Source of the DNA: Campylobacter showae
GTDB lineage: Bacteria; Campylobacterota; Campylobacteria; Campylobacterales; Campylobacteraceae
Reading direction: 5' to 3'
DNA length: 64,000 nt
Assembly (NCBI RefSeq): GCF_900699785.1
Contig: NZ_LR535679.1
Location: forward strand, 1,798,001-1,862,000
Every line of letters starts with the position of its first letter. Within the stretch, counting starts at the first letter, position 1. A program made the position numbers and the translations under genes. Shown one piece after another: positions 48,770 through 58,496 of the stretch. Under the pieces are notes generated by a model, which ran no database searches, was not told the origin of the DNA, and saw only the letters and a program-made list of their open reading frames with translations.

Positions 48770-50938
48770 TTATTTTAGAGTTTCAAATTTAAACGCAAGC
48801 TCGCCGCCCTTTAGCGTGATATTTGCGACGCCGCCGTTTTTTAGCGCGCCGAAAAGTATCTCGTCGCTAAGCTTGGTCGAGATCTCGTCTTGCACTAGAC
48901 GCTTTAGATTTCGCGCGCCGAATTCCTTGCTGTAGCCCTTTTGCCAGAGGTATTTTTTAGCTTCGGCGGAGGCTTTTAGGACGACTTTTTTCTCGGCTAG
49001 GCTTGAGTTTATCTCGTTAATTATCTTTTGCGCGATGAGGCTTAGTGCGTCCTCGCTAAGGTCGTTAAAATGCACGATTTTATCGATGCGGTTGCGAAAT
49101 TCGGGGCTAAAAAATCCCTTTACCGCCGAGTCCGCTTTACCGCTTTCGTCTTTGCTAAAGCCCAGCGTCGGAGCCTCTTTTGAGCCTAAATTTGAGCTCA
49201 TTATGATGATGGCGTTGCGAAAATCGCTCTTTGCGCCCGTATTATCGGTGAGGCTAGCGCCGTCAAAAATTTGCAAAAAGACGTTTATCATCTCGTCGCT
49301 GGCCTTTTCGATCTCGTCGAACAAAATCACGCTATAGGGGTGCTTTTTAACGGCGTTTGTGAGTATGCCGCCCTCTTCAAACCCGACATATCCCGGAGGC
49401 GCGCCGATGAGACGCGAGACGCTGTGTTTTTCCATGTATTCGCTCATATCAAACCGCTCGAAATGCACGCCCAAATTTCGCGCTAGAGCCGCGCTTAGCT
49501 CGCTTTTGCCCACGCCGCTCGAGCCCGTAAATAAAAATACGCCTACGGGCGCGTTTGGCTGCTTTAGTCCCGCATACGAGCGCTTGATCGCCGCTACTAG
49601 CGTATCTACGGCCTCGTCTTGGCCGAAAATTTCGGACTTCAACCTTTGGGCTAGGTTTTTTAAATTTGCCGCGGCGTCCGATTTTAGATTGGTATCGGGG
49701 ATATTTGCCATCTTGCTTAAAACCGCGCTTAGATCGGACATTTTTACGGTTTTGCTTCTGTTTTGCAAGGCTAGAGCCGCGCCGACCTCGTCGATGAGAT
49801 CGATGGCGCTATCTGGCAAAAATCTATCGTTTAGGTACTTTTTGGCTAACTCTACGCTTTTAGTTAAAATTTCATCGCTAAATTTGACTCCGTGAAAGCT
49901 CTCGTATTTGGCGCGAAGTCCTTTTAGGATCTCGACGCTCTCGTCCGCGCTCGGCTCTACGACGTCGATTTTAGCAAACCTGCGCGAGAGAGCTTTTTCT
50001 TTTTCAAAAAAGCTACGATACTCCGCGTACGTCGTCGCTCCGATGCAGCGAAGCGAGCCGCTTGCAAGCGCGGGCTTTAGTAAATTCGACATATCAAGCC
50101 CGCCGCCGCTCGTGGCTCCTGCGCCCACGATCGTATGGATCTCGTCGATAAAAACTATCGCGTCTTCTTGCTCGGCTACCTCGTCCATCACGTCTTTTAG
50201 GCGCTTTTCAAAGTCGCCGCGGTATTTCGTGCCAGCTATCATCGCGCCGATATCTAGGGCGAAAATTTGCGCCTGCTTTAGCCGCTGCGGCGCCTCGCCG
50301 CTTGCGATTTTTAGCGCGAGCCCCTCGACTACGGCGGTTTTGCCCACGCCCGCTTCGCCTACTAGGATCGGATTATTTTTCTTGCGGCGGCTTAGCGTTT
50401 GCATTAGCCTTGCTAGCTCGTTTTCGCGCCCGATGATCGGGTCTATCTTGCCCTGGGCCGCTAGTTTGGTTAAATTTGACGAGTATTTAGCGAGGTTTTG
50501 GAAGCTTTTAGTGCGAGCCTGCTTGTCGTCGTCTTTTGCGCGCTGTTTTATCTTTTGCGCATCGACGTCGTAAAATTCTAAAATTTTAGCCCCGTACGTG
50601 TCGCCTCTGGCCGCGATTTTAAAGAGCAAATCCTTGATGCCGACGTTTTTATCCTTTAGCTCGGCGTTTAGCTCTTTAAAAATTTGCTCCAAAAGAACCG
50701 TCATGCGCGGCTGTTTGTGGTGCGGGACTTGCTCGTTGGTTTGCAGTAGATAGTTTTTTAGATCGCTTTTTAGTCCCTCGACGTCGGTGAGTCCCGCGTC
50801 GGCCAGGATATCTCTAGTCTCTTCGTTTAAATTTACCAGCACGAAAAGCACGTGCTCGCTGGTTAGATACTCGTGAAAATTCGAGTAGGCAAACTGCCCA
50901 GCCTTTTCTAAAAGATAGCTTAAATCCGAGTCAAACAT
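48770..50938 (-). CDS. clpA: ATP-dependent Clp protease ATPase subunit ClpA
   Basis: A 722-residue AAA+ unfoldase that feeds ClpP. The N-terminal Clp-N domain (1-145) binds ClpS. AAA-1 has Walker A GEAGVGKTAVVEG near 195-207 and Walker B VFIDEIHTIVGAG; AAA-2 has Walker A GSSGVGKS near 470-477 and the family blocks FDMSEYMEKHSVSRLIGAPP. Slightly shorter than E. coli ClpA (758). It lies downstream of clpS (44-base gap) and upstream of aat. Confidence 0.96.
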   Translation of the reverse strand: MFDSDLSYLLEKAGQFAYSNFHEYLTSEHVLFVLVNLNEETRDILADAGLTDVEGLKSDLKNYLLQTNEQVPHHKQPRMTVLLEQIFKELNAELKDKNVGIKDLLFKIAARGDTYGAKILEFYDVDAQKIKQRAKDDDKQARTKSFQNLAKYSSNLTKLAAQGKIDPIIGRENELARLMQTLSRRKKNNPILVGEAGVGKTAVVEGLALKIASGEAPQRLKQAQIFALDIGAMIAGTKYRGDFEKRLKDVMDEVAEQEDAIVFIDEIHTIVGAGATSGGGLDMSNLLKPALASGSLRCIGATTYAEYRSFFEKEKALSRRFAKIDVVEPSADESVEILKGLRAKYESFHGVKFSDEILTKSVELAKKYLNDRFLPDSAIDLIDEVGAALALQNRSKTVKMSDLSAVLSKMANIPDTNLKSDAAANLKNLAQRLKSEIFGQDEAVDTLVAAIKRSYAGLKQPNAPVGVFLFTGSSGVGKSELSAALARNLGVHFERFDMSEYMEKHSVSRLIGAPPGYVGFEEGGILTNAVKKHPYSVILFDEIEKASDEMINVFLQIFDGASLTDNTGAKSDFRNAIIIMSSNLGSKEAPTLGFSKDESGKADSAVKGFFSPEFRNRIDKIVHFNDLSEDALSLIAQKIINEINSSLAEKKVVLKASAEAKKYLWQKGYSKEFGARNLKRLVQDEISTKLSDEILFGALKNGGVANITLKGGELAFKFETLK

Positions 50939-50982
50939 TATTTCCTCCTCTTTGCGCCTTTTGCGCGCCTGTTTTTTGCGGG

Positions 50983-51294
50983 TTACTCTTCCTCGACGAC
51001 GGCTTTTAGCGGATAGCCTGCGGCGGCTGCGGCTTTTAGCGTCTCTCCTTGCTTAGTCTGGGCGATCTCTTTTGTATAGACGCCCGCCACTCCGCTGCCC
51101 TCGTTGTGGATTTTTAGCATCACGGCTACCGCGCTTTGCATATCGCGGTTAAAAATCTCTACTAGCACGCTCACGACAAAATCCATACTCGTAACGTCGT
51201 CGTTTAGCAAAATAACCTTAAATTTACGCGGAAATTCGGGTTTTTCCTTAAGGGCGACGTCTCGCTCCCGCTCGGTGGCGGTTTTAGCGGGCAT
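50983..51294 (-). CDS. clpS: ClpS, adaptor for the ClpAP protease
   Basis: A 103-residue adaptor that binds N-terminal Leu, Phe, Tyr or Trp and delivers the protein to ClpA. The core is KVILLNDDVTSMDFVVSVLV (about 26-45, with Asn-Asp-Asp lining the residue pocket) and the EGSGVAGVYTKEIAQTK region (about 65-81). Its start overlaps the end of the TlpA-like gene by 11 bases. Confidence 0.96.
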   Translation of the reverse strand: MPAKTATERERDVALKEKPEFPRKFKVILLNDDVTSMDFVVSVLVEIFNRDMQSAVAVMLKIHNEGSGVAGVYTKEIAQTKQGETLKAAAAAGYPLKAVVEEE

Positions 51295-51898
51295 TTTTTA
51301 TTCTCTCGTAATCTTTCGTCATCGCGTCTAGATTGATGCCGCCCAGGTAGTATTTCACGCCGAATTTCCCGCTATCTACGTCGGTTAGCTCCTGATATAC
51401 GCCGCCTTTTAGTACCATTTTTATCGGCACGCTCTCAAGTCGTTCGTATTTTATATCCTCTAAAATTTGCGCGGCAAGCCTGTCGTTGATTTTAGCGTCG
51501 TTTGAGATGAAGTAAAAGGCGTTGTATTTTTGCGCGAAATTTTCCACGACGTATTCGTTCGTGACGTTTTCAAAGTGCGTGAGAGCTACGATCGTAAAGT
51601 CGTTTAGATTATCGATCTGAAATTTGGTTAGATCGGGCGCTTCTTTTTGACACGGCGGACAAAACGTGCCGAATATATCAAACATCAAAATTTTATCTTC
51701 TTTGCCCTTGATGACAAAGCCGCCATCGACGCGCTTTAGCGTGAGCTCTTTGCCAAACACGCTTTTTAGCGCGATCTCCTCGCCCGTTTTATAGCCCTCT
51801 ATCTTTACGGGAGCTTTCGCCGTCTCGTCCTCGCCGCAGCCTGCTAGAAATATCGCGCAGGCCAAAGCCGCAAAAATCGCCTTTACGGTTTTTTTCAT
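51284..51898 (-). CDS. TlpA-like thioredoxin-fold lipoprotein
   Basis: A 204-residue lipoprotein with lipobox LAGC (Cys21) and a thioredoxin fold with active site FGTFCPPC (Cys80, Cys83). It probably acts as a periplasmic disulfide reductant anchored in the inner membrane. The same gene lies between smpB and clpS in C. jejuni; here a 4-oxalocrotonate tautomerase gene is inserted between them. The substrate is unknown; cytochrome c haem-site reduction would be one option. Confidence 0.9.
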   Translation of the reverse strand: MKKTVKAIFAALACAIFLAGCGEDETAKAPVKIEGYKTGEEIALKSVFGKELTLKRVDGGFVIKGKEDKILMFDIFGTFCPPCQKEAPDLTKFQIDNLNDFTIVALTHFENVTNEYVVENFAQKYNAFYFISNDAKINDRLAAQILEDIKYERLESVPIKMVLKGGVYQELTDVDSGKFGVKYYLGGINLDAMTKDYERIKNAR

Positions 51899-51899
51899 A

Positions 51900-52112
51900 T
51901 TATTTTCCTTGTTTTGATCTTAGCTCGGTTATGCTTTCGCCGCCAAATCCGTAGTCGTCGGTGCTAACTTCCTCTATCACGACGACGGTTCTGCTCGCGT
52001 CGCGCTTTAGCGTATCGCCTAGCAGCTTTGTTACGCCTGCTATGAGCGCGCGCTTTTGCTCGGCGCTTACGACCTCTTTTTCTTTTGTGATTTTTATATT
52101 TACGTAGGGCAT
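51900..52112 (-). CDS. 4-oxalocrotonate tautomerase family protein
   Basis: A 70-residue small tautomerase. Pro1, the catalytic base exposed after Met removal, begins PYVNIKITKEKEV; later residues (RTVVVIEEVSTDDYGFGGES) match the DmpI-like branch common in Campylobacter and Helicobacter. Its physiological substrate is not known. It lies 9 bases after smpB and just before the TlpA-like gene. Confidence 0.9.
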   Translation of the reverse strand: MPYVNIKITKEKEVVSAEQKRALIAGVTKLLGDTLKRDASRTVVVIEEVSTDDYGFGGESITELRSKQGK

Positions 52113-52121
52113 CTATTTTCC

Positions 52122-52577
52122 TTAAGCGTATTTTTTCATCGCTGCACGCGCTTCTTTGTCGGCTTCTTTGCGTTTTATCGTCTCGCGCTTATCGTGCAGG
52201 TTTTTACCTTTTGCAAGCGCCAGGCGCGCCTTTACGATATTTTTGTCGTTTAGATAGAGCGCTAAAACCACTAGCGTGAGGCCCTCTTGCGTGACTTGAC
52301 CGAAAATTTTATCTATTTGCTTGCGGTGCATCAGTAGCTTTCTAGGAGCCCTTTCGTCCGGGCGAAACGCCGAGTGCGTCGTGTTTAGGTGGCTGATGTG
52401 CGTGTTTAGCAAAAACAGCTCGCCCTTTATCACGCGCGCAAAGCTGTCTTTTAGGTTTGCGCGGCCCGCTCTTAGAGCCTTTACCTCGCTGCCCTTTAGC
52501 ACGATGCCCGCCTCAAAGGTCTCGATGATGCTAAAGTCAAACAGGGCCTTTTTATTTTTGGCTAAATCCTTACCCAT
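52122..52577 (-). CDS. smpB: SsrA-binding protein SmpB
   Basis: A 151-residue tmRNA-binding protein for rescue of stalled ribosomes. Family residues include [21 protein letters not shown] (partly, 9-29), [19 protein letters not shown] and the basic C-terminal tail ([17 protein letters not shown]). Complete. It begins ten bases after ispE. Confidence 0.97.
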   Translation of the reverse strand: MGKDLAKNKKALFDFSIIETFEAGIVLKGSEVKALRAGRANLKDSFARVIKGELFLLNTHISHLNTTHSAFRPDERAPRKLLMHRKQIDKIFGQVTQEGLTLVVLALYLNDKNIVKARLALAKGKNLHDKRETIKRKEADKEARAAMKKYA

Positions 52578-52587
52578 TTTTTACCTT

Positions 52588-53331
52588 TTATTTTAAGAAA
52601 AACACGCTAGCGCCGCTGCCGCTGAGGAAAAAATCTTTAAATTTATCCATCTGCGGGTAAATTTTAAAACACGGCGCAAAAAGATCGTTTAGCTTGCGAT
52701 TTTCGTATCTCTCCAGCAGCTGTGCCGTCGTCATCTCGCGCATTTTGGCCGCTAAATTTACGTCAATACTATCCATAAAATTTGCCCTAAATTCGCCGTA
52801 AACCACAGGCGTCGAGCAAAAGACGTTCGGCGTTAAAACTTCTATAGCGGGCACTTCGTCGTCAAAATCGCTTATTATCTCGCCGATACCGCTAACGTTT
52901 GCCGCCTCGAAATCGCTAGCGAAAAATGCTACGTCCGCTCCGATATTCGCGCCTATTTTCATCAAATTTTCGCGCGTTAGTTTTAAATTTAATTCCTCGT
53001 TCGCCATCTTTAAAAACGTAGCCGCGTTTGAACTACCTCCGCCTAGACCCGCACCCAGCGGGATTTGCTTTTTTATCACGATTTTATGCGAGGCGAAAAA
53101 TTCGTCCAGCTCGTTTTTAAAGCCCGCTTTTTCCAGCTCAAATTTGGCCTTTAAAACGATATTATTTTCGATATTTTCGTTATCGCACTCAAGCGCGAAG
53201 CGGCTAGATTTTTCAAAGAAAATTTCGTCGTAAATCTCGCGCCGCAAAACAAAGCGAGAAACGATCTCGTGGTAGTTGCCGCGAGTGCCGACGATCTTTA
53301 AAAAGGAGTTGATTTTCGCGTAGCTTTTCAT
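52588..53331 (-). CDS. ispE: 4-diphosphocytidyl-2-C-methylerythritol kinase IspE
   Basis: A 247-residue GHMP kinase of the MEP isoprenoid pathway, acting between the IspD and IspF steps. It has AKINSFLKIVGTRGNYHEI at the N-terminus, the ATP loop PLGAGLGGGSSNAATFL (about 91-107) and the C-terminal LSGSGASVFFLK. Somewhat short, as usual for Campylobacter. One-base overlap with csrA. Confidence 0.95.
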   Translation of the reverse strand: MKSYAKINSFLKIVGTRGNYHEIVSRFVLRREIYDEIFFEKSSRFALECDNENIENNIVLKAKFELEKAGFKNELDEFFASHKIVIKKQIPLGAGLGGGSSNAATFLKMANEELNLKLTRENLMKIGANIGADVAFFASDFEAANVSGIGEIISDFDDEVPAIEVLTPNVFCSTPVVYGEFRANFMDSIDVNLAAKMREMTTAQLLERYENRKLNDLFAPCFKIYPQMDKFKDFFLSGSGASVFFLK

Positions 53332-53561
53332 TATTTTACCATTTTATCGCTGAGCTCTTTTAGGCTCGCTTCGCCCGCGCCGTTTAGGGCTTGTTTGTTT
53401 TCCGCCGCTACGTCCTCGACGAGCTCAGAGCGCAGGATCATCATATTTTTAGGCGCGTCGATGCCGATTTTTACGCCGCCTTTTGAGATGCCTACGACCG
53501 TGATTTTAATATCGTTTCCCAGCATTATGCTTTCGTCTTCTTTTCTTGCGAGTATTAGCAT
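53331..53561 (-). CDS. csrA: Carbon storage regulator CsrA
   Basis: A 76-residue RNA-binding dimer. The N-terminal [15 protein letters not shown] and the [12 protein letters not shown] segment (about 29-40) are diagnostic. In Campylobacter it represses flagellin translation and is antagonised by FliW; the flgB locus is only 5 kb away but not in the same operon. Overlaps truB by seven bases and ispE by one. Confidence 0.97.
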   Translation of the reverse strand: MLILARKEDESIMLGNDIKITVVGISKGGVKIGIDAPKNMMILRSELVEDVAAENKQALNGAGEASLKELSDKMVK

Positions 53562-54376
53562 TTTTCGACCTTATTTAGTTTATATGTTACGGTTTCGTCT
53601 TTGATTTCAATGATACTAAAAAATTCATCAAAGTTTATTAAATATAGCCCTTTGGCGCCAAATTTTAGCTTTTCTACGCTCAGTTTTTTGCCAAGCATTA
53701 CGTCCGTGGGATCGCCTAAATATTCGTTTTGCGGTAGCGAAATATAATCAAGCGGATTTAAAAACCTCTCGTTTTCATAAATAAATTTACCTTCGCTCAC
53801 GCGTTTTAGCGCGCTTAGAGTGGCTTTTACGCCAAGCTTTGCGGCTAAAATTTGAGCGTACGAGCGCACGTACGAGCCCCCGCTAACGCTAATGCGAAAG
53901 CTCAAAAACGGATGCATATATGCGGTTAAATTTGCGTCAAAAACGCTCATCGTTTGGCTTTTTAGCTCAAACTCCTCGCCCGCTCTTGCTAGCTCATAGG
54001 CGCGTTTGCCGCCCACGTGCTTGGCGCTAAATTTGGGCGGTACGTAGGCGATCTCGCCTTTTAGCTCGCCTAGCGCAGCTTTTACGTCCGCTAAATTTAA
54101 GGGCGAGCAAAGCGTGATCTCCTCGATATTTTCGTTATCTAGGCTAGCGCTTACGGCTCCCAGCCATATCGTCGCTTCGTAGATTTTGGGCGTTTTATCT
54201 ATATAGTTAAAAAGCCGAGTGTGGTTGCCCAGAGCCACGATCAGGCAGCCGCCGGCAAACGGATCTAGCGTGCCCGAAAAGCCCGCCTTTTTTACGCCGT
54301 ATTTGCGCTTTAGCCTACTTAGGAAATGATTCGAGCTGATGCCTGCGGGCTTATTTGCGACAAAAAGCGCGTTCAT
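53555..54376 (-). CDS. truB: tRNA pseudouridine synthase B
   Basis: A 273-residue enzyme converting U55 of tRNAs to pseudouridine. Catalytic Asp38 lies in [28 protein letters not shown] at the start and [18 protein letters not shown] near 175-192 are also typical. First gene of the truB-csrA-ispE-smpB run, all overlapping or closely spaced. Confidence 0.96.
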   Translation of the reverse strand: MNALFVANKPAGISSNHFLSRLKRKYGVKKAGFSGTLDPFAGGCLIVALGNHTRLFNYIDKTPKIYEATIWLGAVSASLDNENIEEITLCSPLNLADVKAALGELKGEIAYVPPKFSAKHVGGKRAYELARAGEEFELKSQTMSVFDANLTAYMHPFLSFRISVSGGSYVRSYAQILAAKLGVKATLSALKRVSEGKFIYENERFLNPLDYISLPQNEYLGDPTDVMLGKKLSVEKLKFGAKGLYLINFDEFFSIIEIKDETVTYKLNKVEKC

Positions 54377-54436
54377 TTAAATTTGACTTTTGGAAGCTGG
54401 GCTAAATTTGCGGCGTTTTTTAAATTTGATCCGCGA

Positions 54437-54476
54437 GCGTCAAATTTGAGCGCGTAAATTTGATCAAATTTGACGC
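54437..54476 (-). terminator. Hairpin between uvrD and truB
   Basis: A perfect 13-bp inverted repeat, GCGTCAAATTTGA (54437-54449) and TCAAATTTGACGC (54464-54476), with a 14-base loop. No long T-run follows; it may terminate uvrD transcripts partially or stabilise an mRNA end. Confidence 0.45.
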
Positions 54477-54512
54477 GGTATTTAGCCTGCAAGGTCTCAA
54501 ATTTACTCATTT

Positions 54513-56597
54513 TTACACCGCTTTTTCGACGAAGCTAGACATTATCTCGCGGCTGATTCCGCCGAAATTTATCGTTAGCTTTAGCTCTTTTTTGATCTTC
54601 GTTACCGCCGTCACGCGCCCGATACCGAAAATTTTGTGCTTGACGAGGTCGCCTTTTTTGTATTCGCCCGCGGCTTGCGTTTGCGTCTGGATGATGAGGC
54701 TGCCGCTGCAAACGCCTGCTTCGCTTAAAAATCTGCTCTTTTCCAGCCTTGTTCTCTGGCCTTTATAAAAGCGCGAATTTACAAAGCTTAGCGTCAGGGT
54801 TTTTTTGGCGCGGGTGATGGCGACGTAGGCTAGGCGCCGCTCCTCCTCGATGTCGCTACCGTCGCCAAGAAGTGGGAAAAATCCCTCCTCAAGCCCGATC
54901 ACGAAAAGATGCTCGAACTCAAGCCCCTTGCTAGCGTGTATGCTCATGATCGAGATCGCCTCGCCGCCGATGTTGTCCTGCTCGCTTTGTAGCGCGATCT
55001 CGTTTAAAAACTCCTCTATAGAAAAGCTTGGATTTTGCTTGATTTGATCCTTGATCGTAGCGTAAAACTCGTCTATGTTCGCCACGCGCTCTGAGCCGTC
55101 GGGCAAGCTCTCGTAGTATTTTTTGATGCCGAATTTCGCTTCTAGCTTATCCACTAGCTCGTACGGCGAGTCGCACTCTTTTAGCTCTCTTAAATTTGCC
55201 GCAAATTCGCCCAGGCTCGAGACGATCTTTTTGCTTAGATCCTTGTCGTTTTCGTCCAGGCTAGATATCGCTTCAAATAGCGAAAGCTTATGCTCGAAGG
55301 CGATCTTTTCGATCTTTGCGAGGCTTACCTTGCCAAGGCCGCGTTTTGGGCGGTTGATGACGCGCTTTAGCGAGAAGTCGTCGTTCTCGTTTGCGACCAG
55401 CCTTAGGTAGCTGATGACGTCTTTGACCTCGGCGCGCTCGTAGAATTTAACTCCACCGACCATCTTATACGGGATTTTTTCTTTGGTTAGGCCTTCTTCG
55501 AGCGAGCGGGAGAGAGCGTTTATGCGGTACAAGATCGCGATATCGCTAGCCTGCGCGCCGCTATCAAGCAGCTTTTTGATGCGTTTGGCTACTTTTAGGC
55601 TCTCCATCGTTTCGTCGTCTGATTCCATCAGCGCTACGTCCTCGCCGCCTTCTTTGGTGCTTTTTAACTCTTTGCCGAGGCGGTTTCTGTTATGGTCGAT
55701 AAGCTCATTTGCCGCGCGTAAAATTTGACTCGTCGAGCGGTAGTTTTGCTCTAGTCTTATGACTTTGGCGTCTTTAAACTGATCTTTAAAATTTAATATA
55801 TTTTCGATTTTCGCACCACGCCAGCCGTAGATACTTTGATCGTCGTCGCCCACGACCGCGATATTTTCGTGCGTTAGGCAGAGTTTGCGCAAGAGTCTGT
55901 ACTGAAGGTCGTTGGTGTCTTGATACTCGTCCACCATCACGTAGGCATACCTGCGCGAGATCTCGCGCGCTAGAGCTTCGTCCTCGTCTAAAATTTTATA
56001 GCTAAGGCAGAGTAGGTCGTCAAAATCTACGAGGTTGTTTGCTGCCAAGTACTCCTCGTAAAGCTTGTAGATATTTGCTAGCTTTGCGTGGTAGCCGTCT
56101 TTGAAATTTTGCCCGTTTGCAAACATGCCGCCATGATTTAGCACCTCCTCTACGCTTAAAAGCGAGTTTTTAAAATTTGAGATCTCGCTAGCTAGAACCG
56201 AGGTCGCGATATCGCCCTCAAAGCCTTTTAGGATGCGCTTTTTATCGTCGGTGTCGATGATGACGAAGTTGTTTTTGCGCTTTAGGCGGTCGATGTAAAA
56301 TTTCAAAAACAAAAGCCCGAATTTGTGAAAAGTGCAAAGTAGCGGAGTGAAATTTTTACCGGCGGCGCCTAGCATATTTAGCGCGCGGGTTCGCATCTCG
56401 CTTGCGGCTTTGTTGGTGAAGGTTAGCGTTAGGGTGTTTGACGGTGGGATACCTAGCTCGCTTATGAGATAGGCTAGGCGAGTGGTGATGGTTTTGGTTT
56501 TACCGCTGCCGGCTCCTGCTAAAATCAACATCGCTCCGTCCGTATGCGAGGCTGCCTCGCGCTGGCTTTCGTTTAGTTCGTCTAGTAAATCGGGCAT
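54513..56597 (-). CDS. UvrD/Rep-family ATP-dependent DNA helicase
   Basis: A 694-residue superfamily 1A helicase for replication restart and repair. Motifs: Walker A AGAGSGKTKTI near 27-37, motif II MVDEYQDTN, GDDDQSIYGWRGA, LEQNYRST, and ITRAKKTLTLSF in domain 2A. The C-terminal tail (GDLVKHKIFGIGRVTAV) is a Tudor-like RNA polymerase-binding segment found in UvrD/PcrA. In C. jejuni the gene beside truB is annotated rep; sequence alone does not choose between rep, uvrD and pcrA. AGGA precedes the ATG. Confidence 0.94.
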   Translation of the reverse strand: MPDLLDELNESQREAASHTDGAMLILAGAGSGKTKTITTRLAYLISELGIPPSNTLTLTFTNKAASEMRTRALNMLGAAGKNFTPLLCTFHKFGLLFLKFYIDRLKRKNNFVIIDTDDKKRILKGFEGDIATSVLASEISNFKNSLLSVEEVLNHGGMFANGQNFKDGYHAKLANIYKLYEEYLAANNLVDFDDLLCLSYKILDEDEALAREISRRYAYVMVDEYQDTNDLQYRLLRKLCLTHENIAVVGDDDQSIYGWRGAKIENILNFKDQFKDAKVIRLEQNYRSTSQILRAANELIDHNRNRLGKELKSTKEGGEDVALMESDDETMESLKVAKRIKKLLDSGAQASDIAILYRINALSRSLEEGLTKEKIPYKMVGGVKFYERAEVKDVISYLRLVANENDDFSLKRVINRPKRGLGKVSLAKIEKIAFEHKLSLFEAISSLDENDKDLSKKIVSSLGEFAANLRELKECDSPYELVDKLEAKFGIKKYYESLPDGSERVANIDEFYATIKDQIKQNPSFSIEEFLNEIALQSEQDNIGGEAISIMSIHASKGLEFEHLFVIGLEEGFFPLLGDGSDIEEERRLAYVAITRAKKTLTLSFVNSRFYKGQRTRLEKSRFLSEAGVCSGSLIIQTQTQAAGEYKKGDLVKHKIFGIGRVTAVTKIKKELKLTINFGGISREIMSSFVEKAV

Positions 56598-56740
56598 TAA
56601 ATTTCCTGCTTTATTTATTAAAATGATTAAATTCTAACAAAATAAGCTTAAAAATCGCCGCTGATTTAAATTCGGGTCTGATTAAGAGCGTTTTCAGATA
56701 TAAATCAATACAATATTAAAAATATGATTTTATAAGCTGA

Positions 56741-56746
56741 TATAAT
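56741..56746 (+). promoter_or_regulatory. -10 element of the LysR-type regulator gene
   Basis: TATAAT in AT-rich sequence; AAGGAG follows at 56750-56755 and the ATG at 56762. The predicted leader would be very short, so the true start of transcription may lie further upstream. Confidence 0.4.
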
Positions 56747-56761
56747 AATAAGGAGCCCGGC

Positions 56762-57634
56762 ATGATCAATGATTTTAGTAAATTTTATACCTTTATGGAG
56801 ATAGTGAAAGAAAGAAGCTTCTCAAAAGCCTCAAGAGCGCTTGGTATCTCGCAGCCCGCAGTTACTTTGCAGATGAAAAAGCTCGAGGAGATGCTACAAA
56901 CCACGCTAATAATGCGCAAGAAAAACGGCATCGTCCTAACTCACGAGGGCGAGAAATTTTATAAACTCTGTACGCAGTTTGAAAGCGCGATGTTTCGCTT
57001 TAAAGACGAGCTGGCGCGCATAAAAACCGATAAAGTGCCGCTAGTAATCGCCACCACGCAGCTCATCGCCGAGGCGGTCATCTCGATACTGCTGGATAAA
57101 ATCTCGCAAAGCGTAGGCAGCGAGCTAGACATCAGGATAAAAGAGCAAAACGAGCTCATAAACTACCTAAAAGACCGCCGCAGCGACATCGCCATCATCC
57201 TTGAGCAGTCGCTTGACAGCAGCTTGCTCGTTAAAAAGCTATTTGACTACGAGCTGATTTTGGTTTCAAATAAAAAAATCGCCGAGAGCGTGAAGCCTGA
57301 GGAGCTTATTAAGTTTAAATTTATCAAAGATAGGACGCGAACTTATCTCGATGATATCTTGCAAAAACACGGCGTGGACGCGCATGCGCTTGACGTGGCG
57401 TATTCGCTAGACGGCTCGATAATGGTCTGTCGCGCGTTGGCGTCAAACCATGCCGATACGTACGTGGCGTTTTTACCGAGATTTTTGATCGAAAACGAGC
57501 TAAAAAACGGCAAGCTGTTTGAGATAAATATCGCTAAATTTAAGCTCACTCGCTCGGTTTATGCAGCTGCGCTAAAAGAAAACGAGGAAGCGCTGCATAA
57601 ATTTCTAAAGATCAAGACGAGCTTTAATTTTTAA
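56762..57634 (+). CDS. LysR-family transcriptional regulator
   Basis: A 290-residue regulator. N-terminal winged helix (2-60) with RSFSKASRALGISQPAVTLQ and a C-terminal substrate-binding domain (about 90-288) of the periplasmic-binding-protein fold. A LysR gene of this type is also present in C. jejuni. It is divergent from uvrD (165-base gap) and may regulate itself; no target can be read from the window. Confidence 0.92.
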   Translation: MINDFSKFYTFMEIVKERSFSKASRALGISQPAVTLQMKKLEEMLQTTLIMRKKNGIVLTHEGEKFYKLCTQFESAMFRFKDELARIKTDKVPLVIATTQLIAEAVISILLDKISQSVGSELDIRIKEQNELINYLKDRRSDIAIILEQSLDSSLLVKKLFDYELILVSNKKIAESVKPEELIKFKFIKDRTRTYLDDILQKHGVDAHALDVAYSLDGSIMVCRALASNHADTYVAFLPRFLIENELKNGKLFEINIAKFKLTRSVYAAALKENEEALHKFLKIKTSFNF

Positions 57635-57928
57635 TTCGCTTTACCTCGGGCGCCAAATTTGAGCAAATCTAGCCTTTTGCGCCGCGTAAATTTAAAATAC
57701 TCTTGCGTAAATTTGGCGCAAAACATCCTTGCCAAACCCGGAGATGATCTTGGTTTGGTGATTTTTATAGATTCAAATTTGTCTTTTGGATTTGTTGTAA
57801 ATTTAAGGAAGTATTGCATTTAAGTTAAATGTGTCAAATATGAGTCCGCTTCTGTCAAAATGCAAACGCAAAGCGCAGTAAGCCCTATAAAGCTGCTTAT
57901 TTGAGCAAAACGGCGGATAAAATTTTGC
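57635..57928. other. Convergent intergenic region
   Basis: About 290 bases between the LysR gene and the convergent 145-residue gene. A stem GAGCAAAA/TTTTGCTC at 57903-57930, followed on the plus strand by ACTTTTT, could act as the terminator of the LysR gene. Otherwise no coding frame of quality. Confidence 0.45.
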
Positions 57929-58366
57929 TCACTTTTTAAATAGATCTTTATTATTCGGGTTTGACATTAGCGCCGACATCGACTTTTCGAGCTGATTTTT
58001 TTGAGATTTGTAAATAGAAAAATTTACCAAAATCGGGCTGTTTTCAACTAAAATTTGCACGACCGCTCCAAGCGGAAAGCTGACGACGCTGGCAAAATTT
58101 TCCTTGCCAAAGCCGGCCTCGAAGCTTAGCTCCTCCGGAGTGAGTTTGGCGCTGCTAAAAGTATAGCCCGCAAGCGTAAAGACGATAACTGGAGCCGTAA
58201 AAGTGCTCATAATATACTCCGGCAGCTCGGGGTTAAATTTGACTAGATCAAGGTTGGCCATCGCCGAAAAGGAGCGGTCGTTTTTTAGCAGATACTCCAC
58301 ACACTCAAAAATGTGCTCCTTCATCATCGCCGCAAATCTCTCGTCGTCTAAAATCTCATCAAGCAT
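57929..58366 (-). CDS. Hypothetical protein of 145 residues
   Basis: A small soluble acidic protein without signal peptide. An N-terminal helical part (about 1-50) is followed by a beta-rich middle with two hydrophobic strands (TAPVIVFTLAGYTF, about 57-70, and GAVVQILVENSPILVNFSIY, about 99-118). I do not recognise the family. It stands alone between the LysR gene and pepF. The coding pattern and clean start suggest a real gene. Confidence 0.7.
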   Translation of the reverse strand: MLDEILDDERFAAMMKEHIFECVEYLLKNDRSFSAMANLDLVKFNPELPEYIMSTFTAPVIVFTLAGYTFSSAKLTPEELSFEAGFGKENFASVVSFPLGAVVQILVENSPILVNFSIYKSQKNQLEKSMSALMSNPNNKDLFKK

Positions 58367-58496
58367 TTTGCCTCCTTTTGTGCCTTTTTAAATTTTACCG
58401 TCTGTCGCGGCGCCGAATTTGACCTTAAATTAACGCAAAATTTAGCGTCAAATTCGTAGCCGCCCGGGCTCTCAAATTTAGTCAAATTTACGTTCG

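Noticed and set aside
57631..57819. A 62-codon minus-strand frame between the LysR gene and the 145-residue gene
   Set aside because: Random-looking basic sequence in a convergent intergenic region without ribosome binding site.
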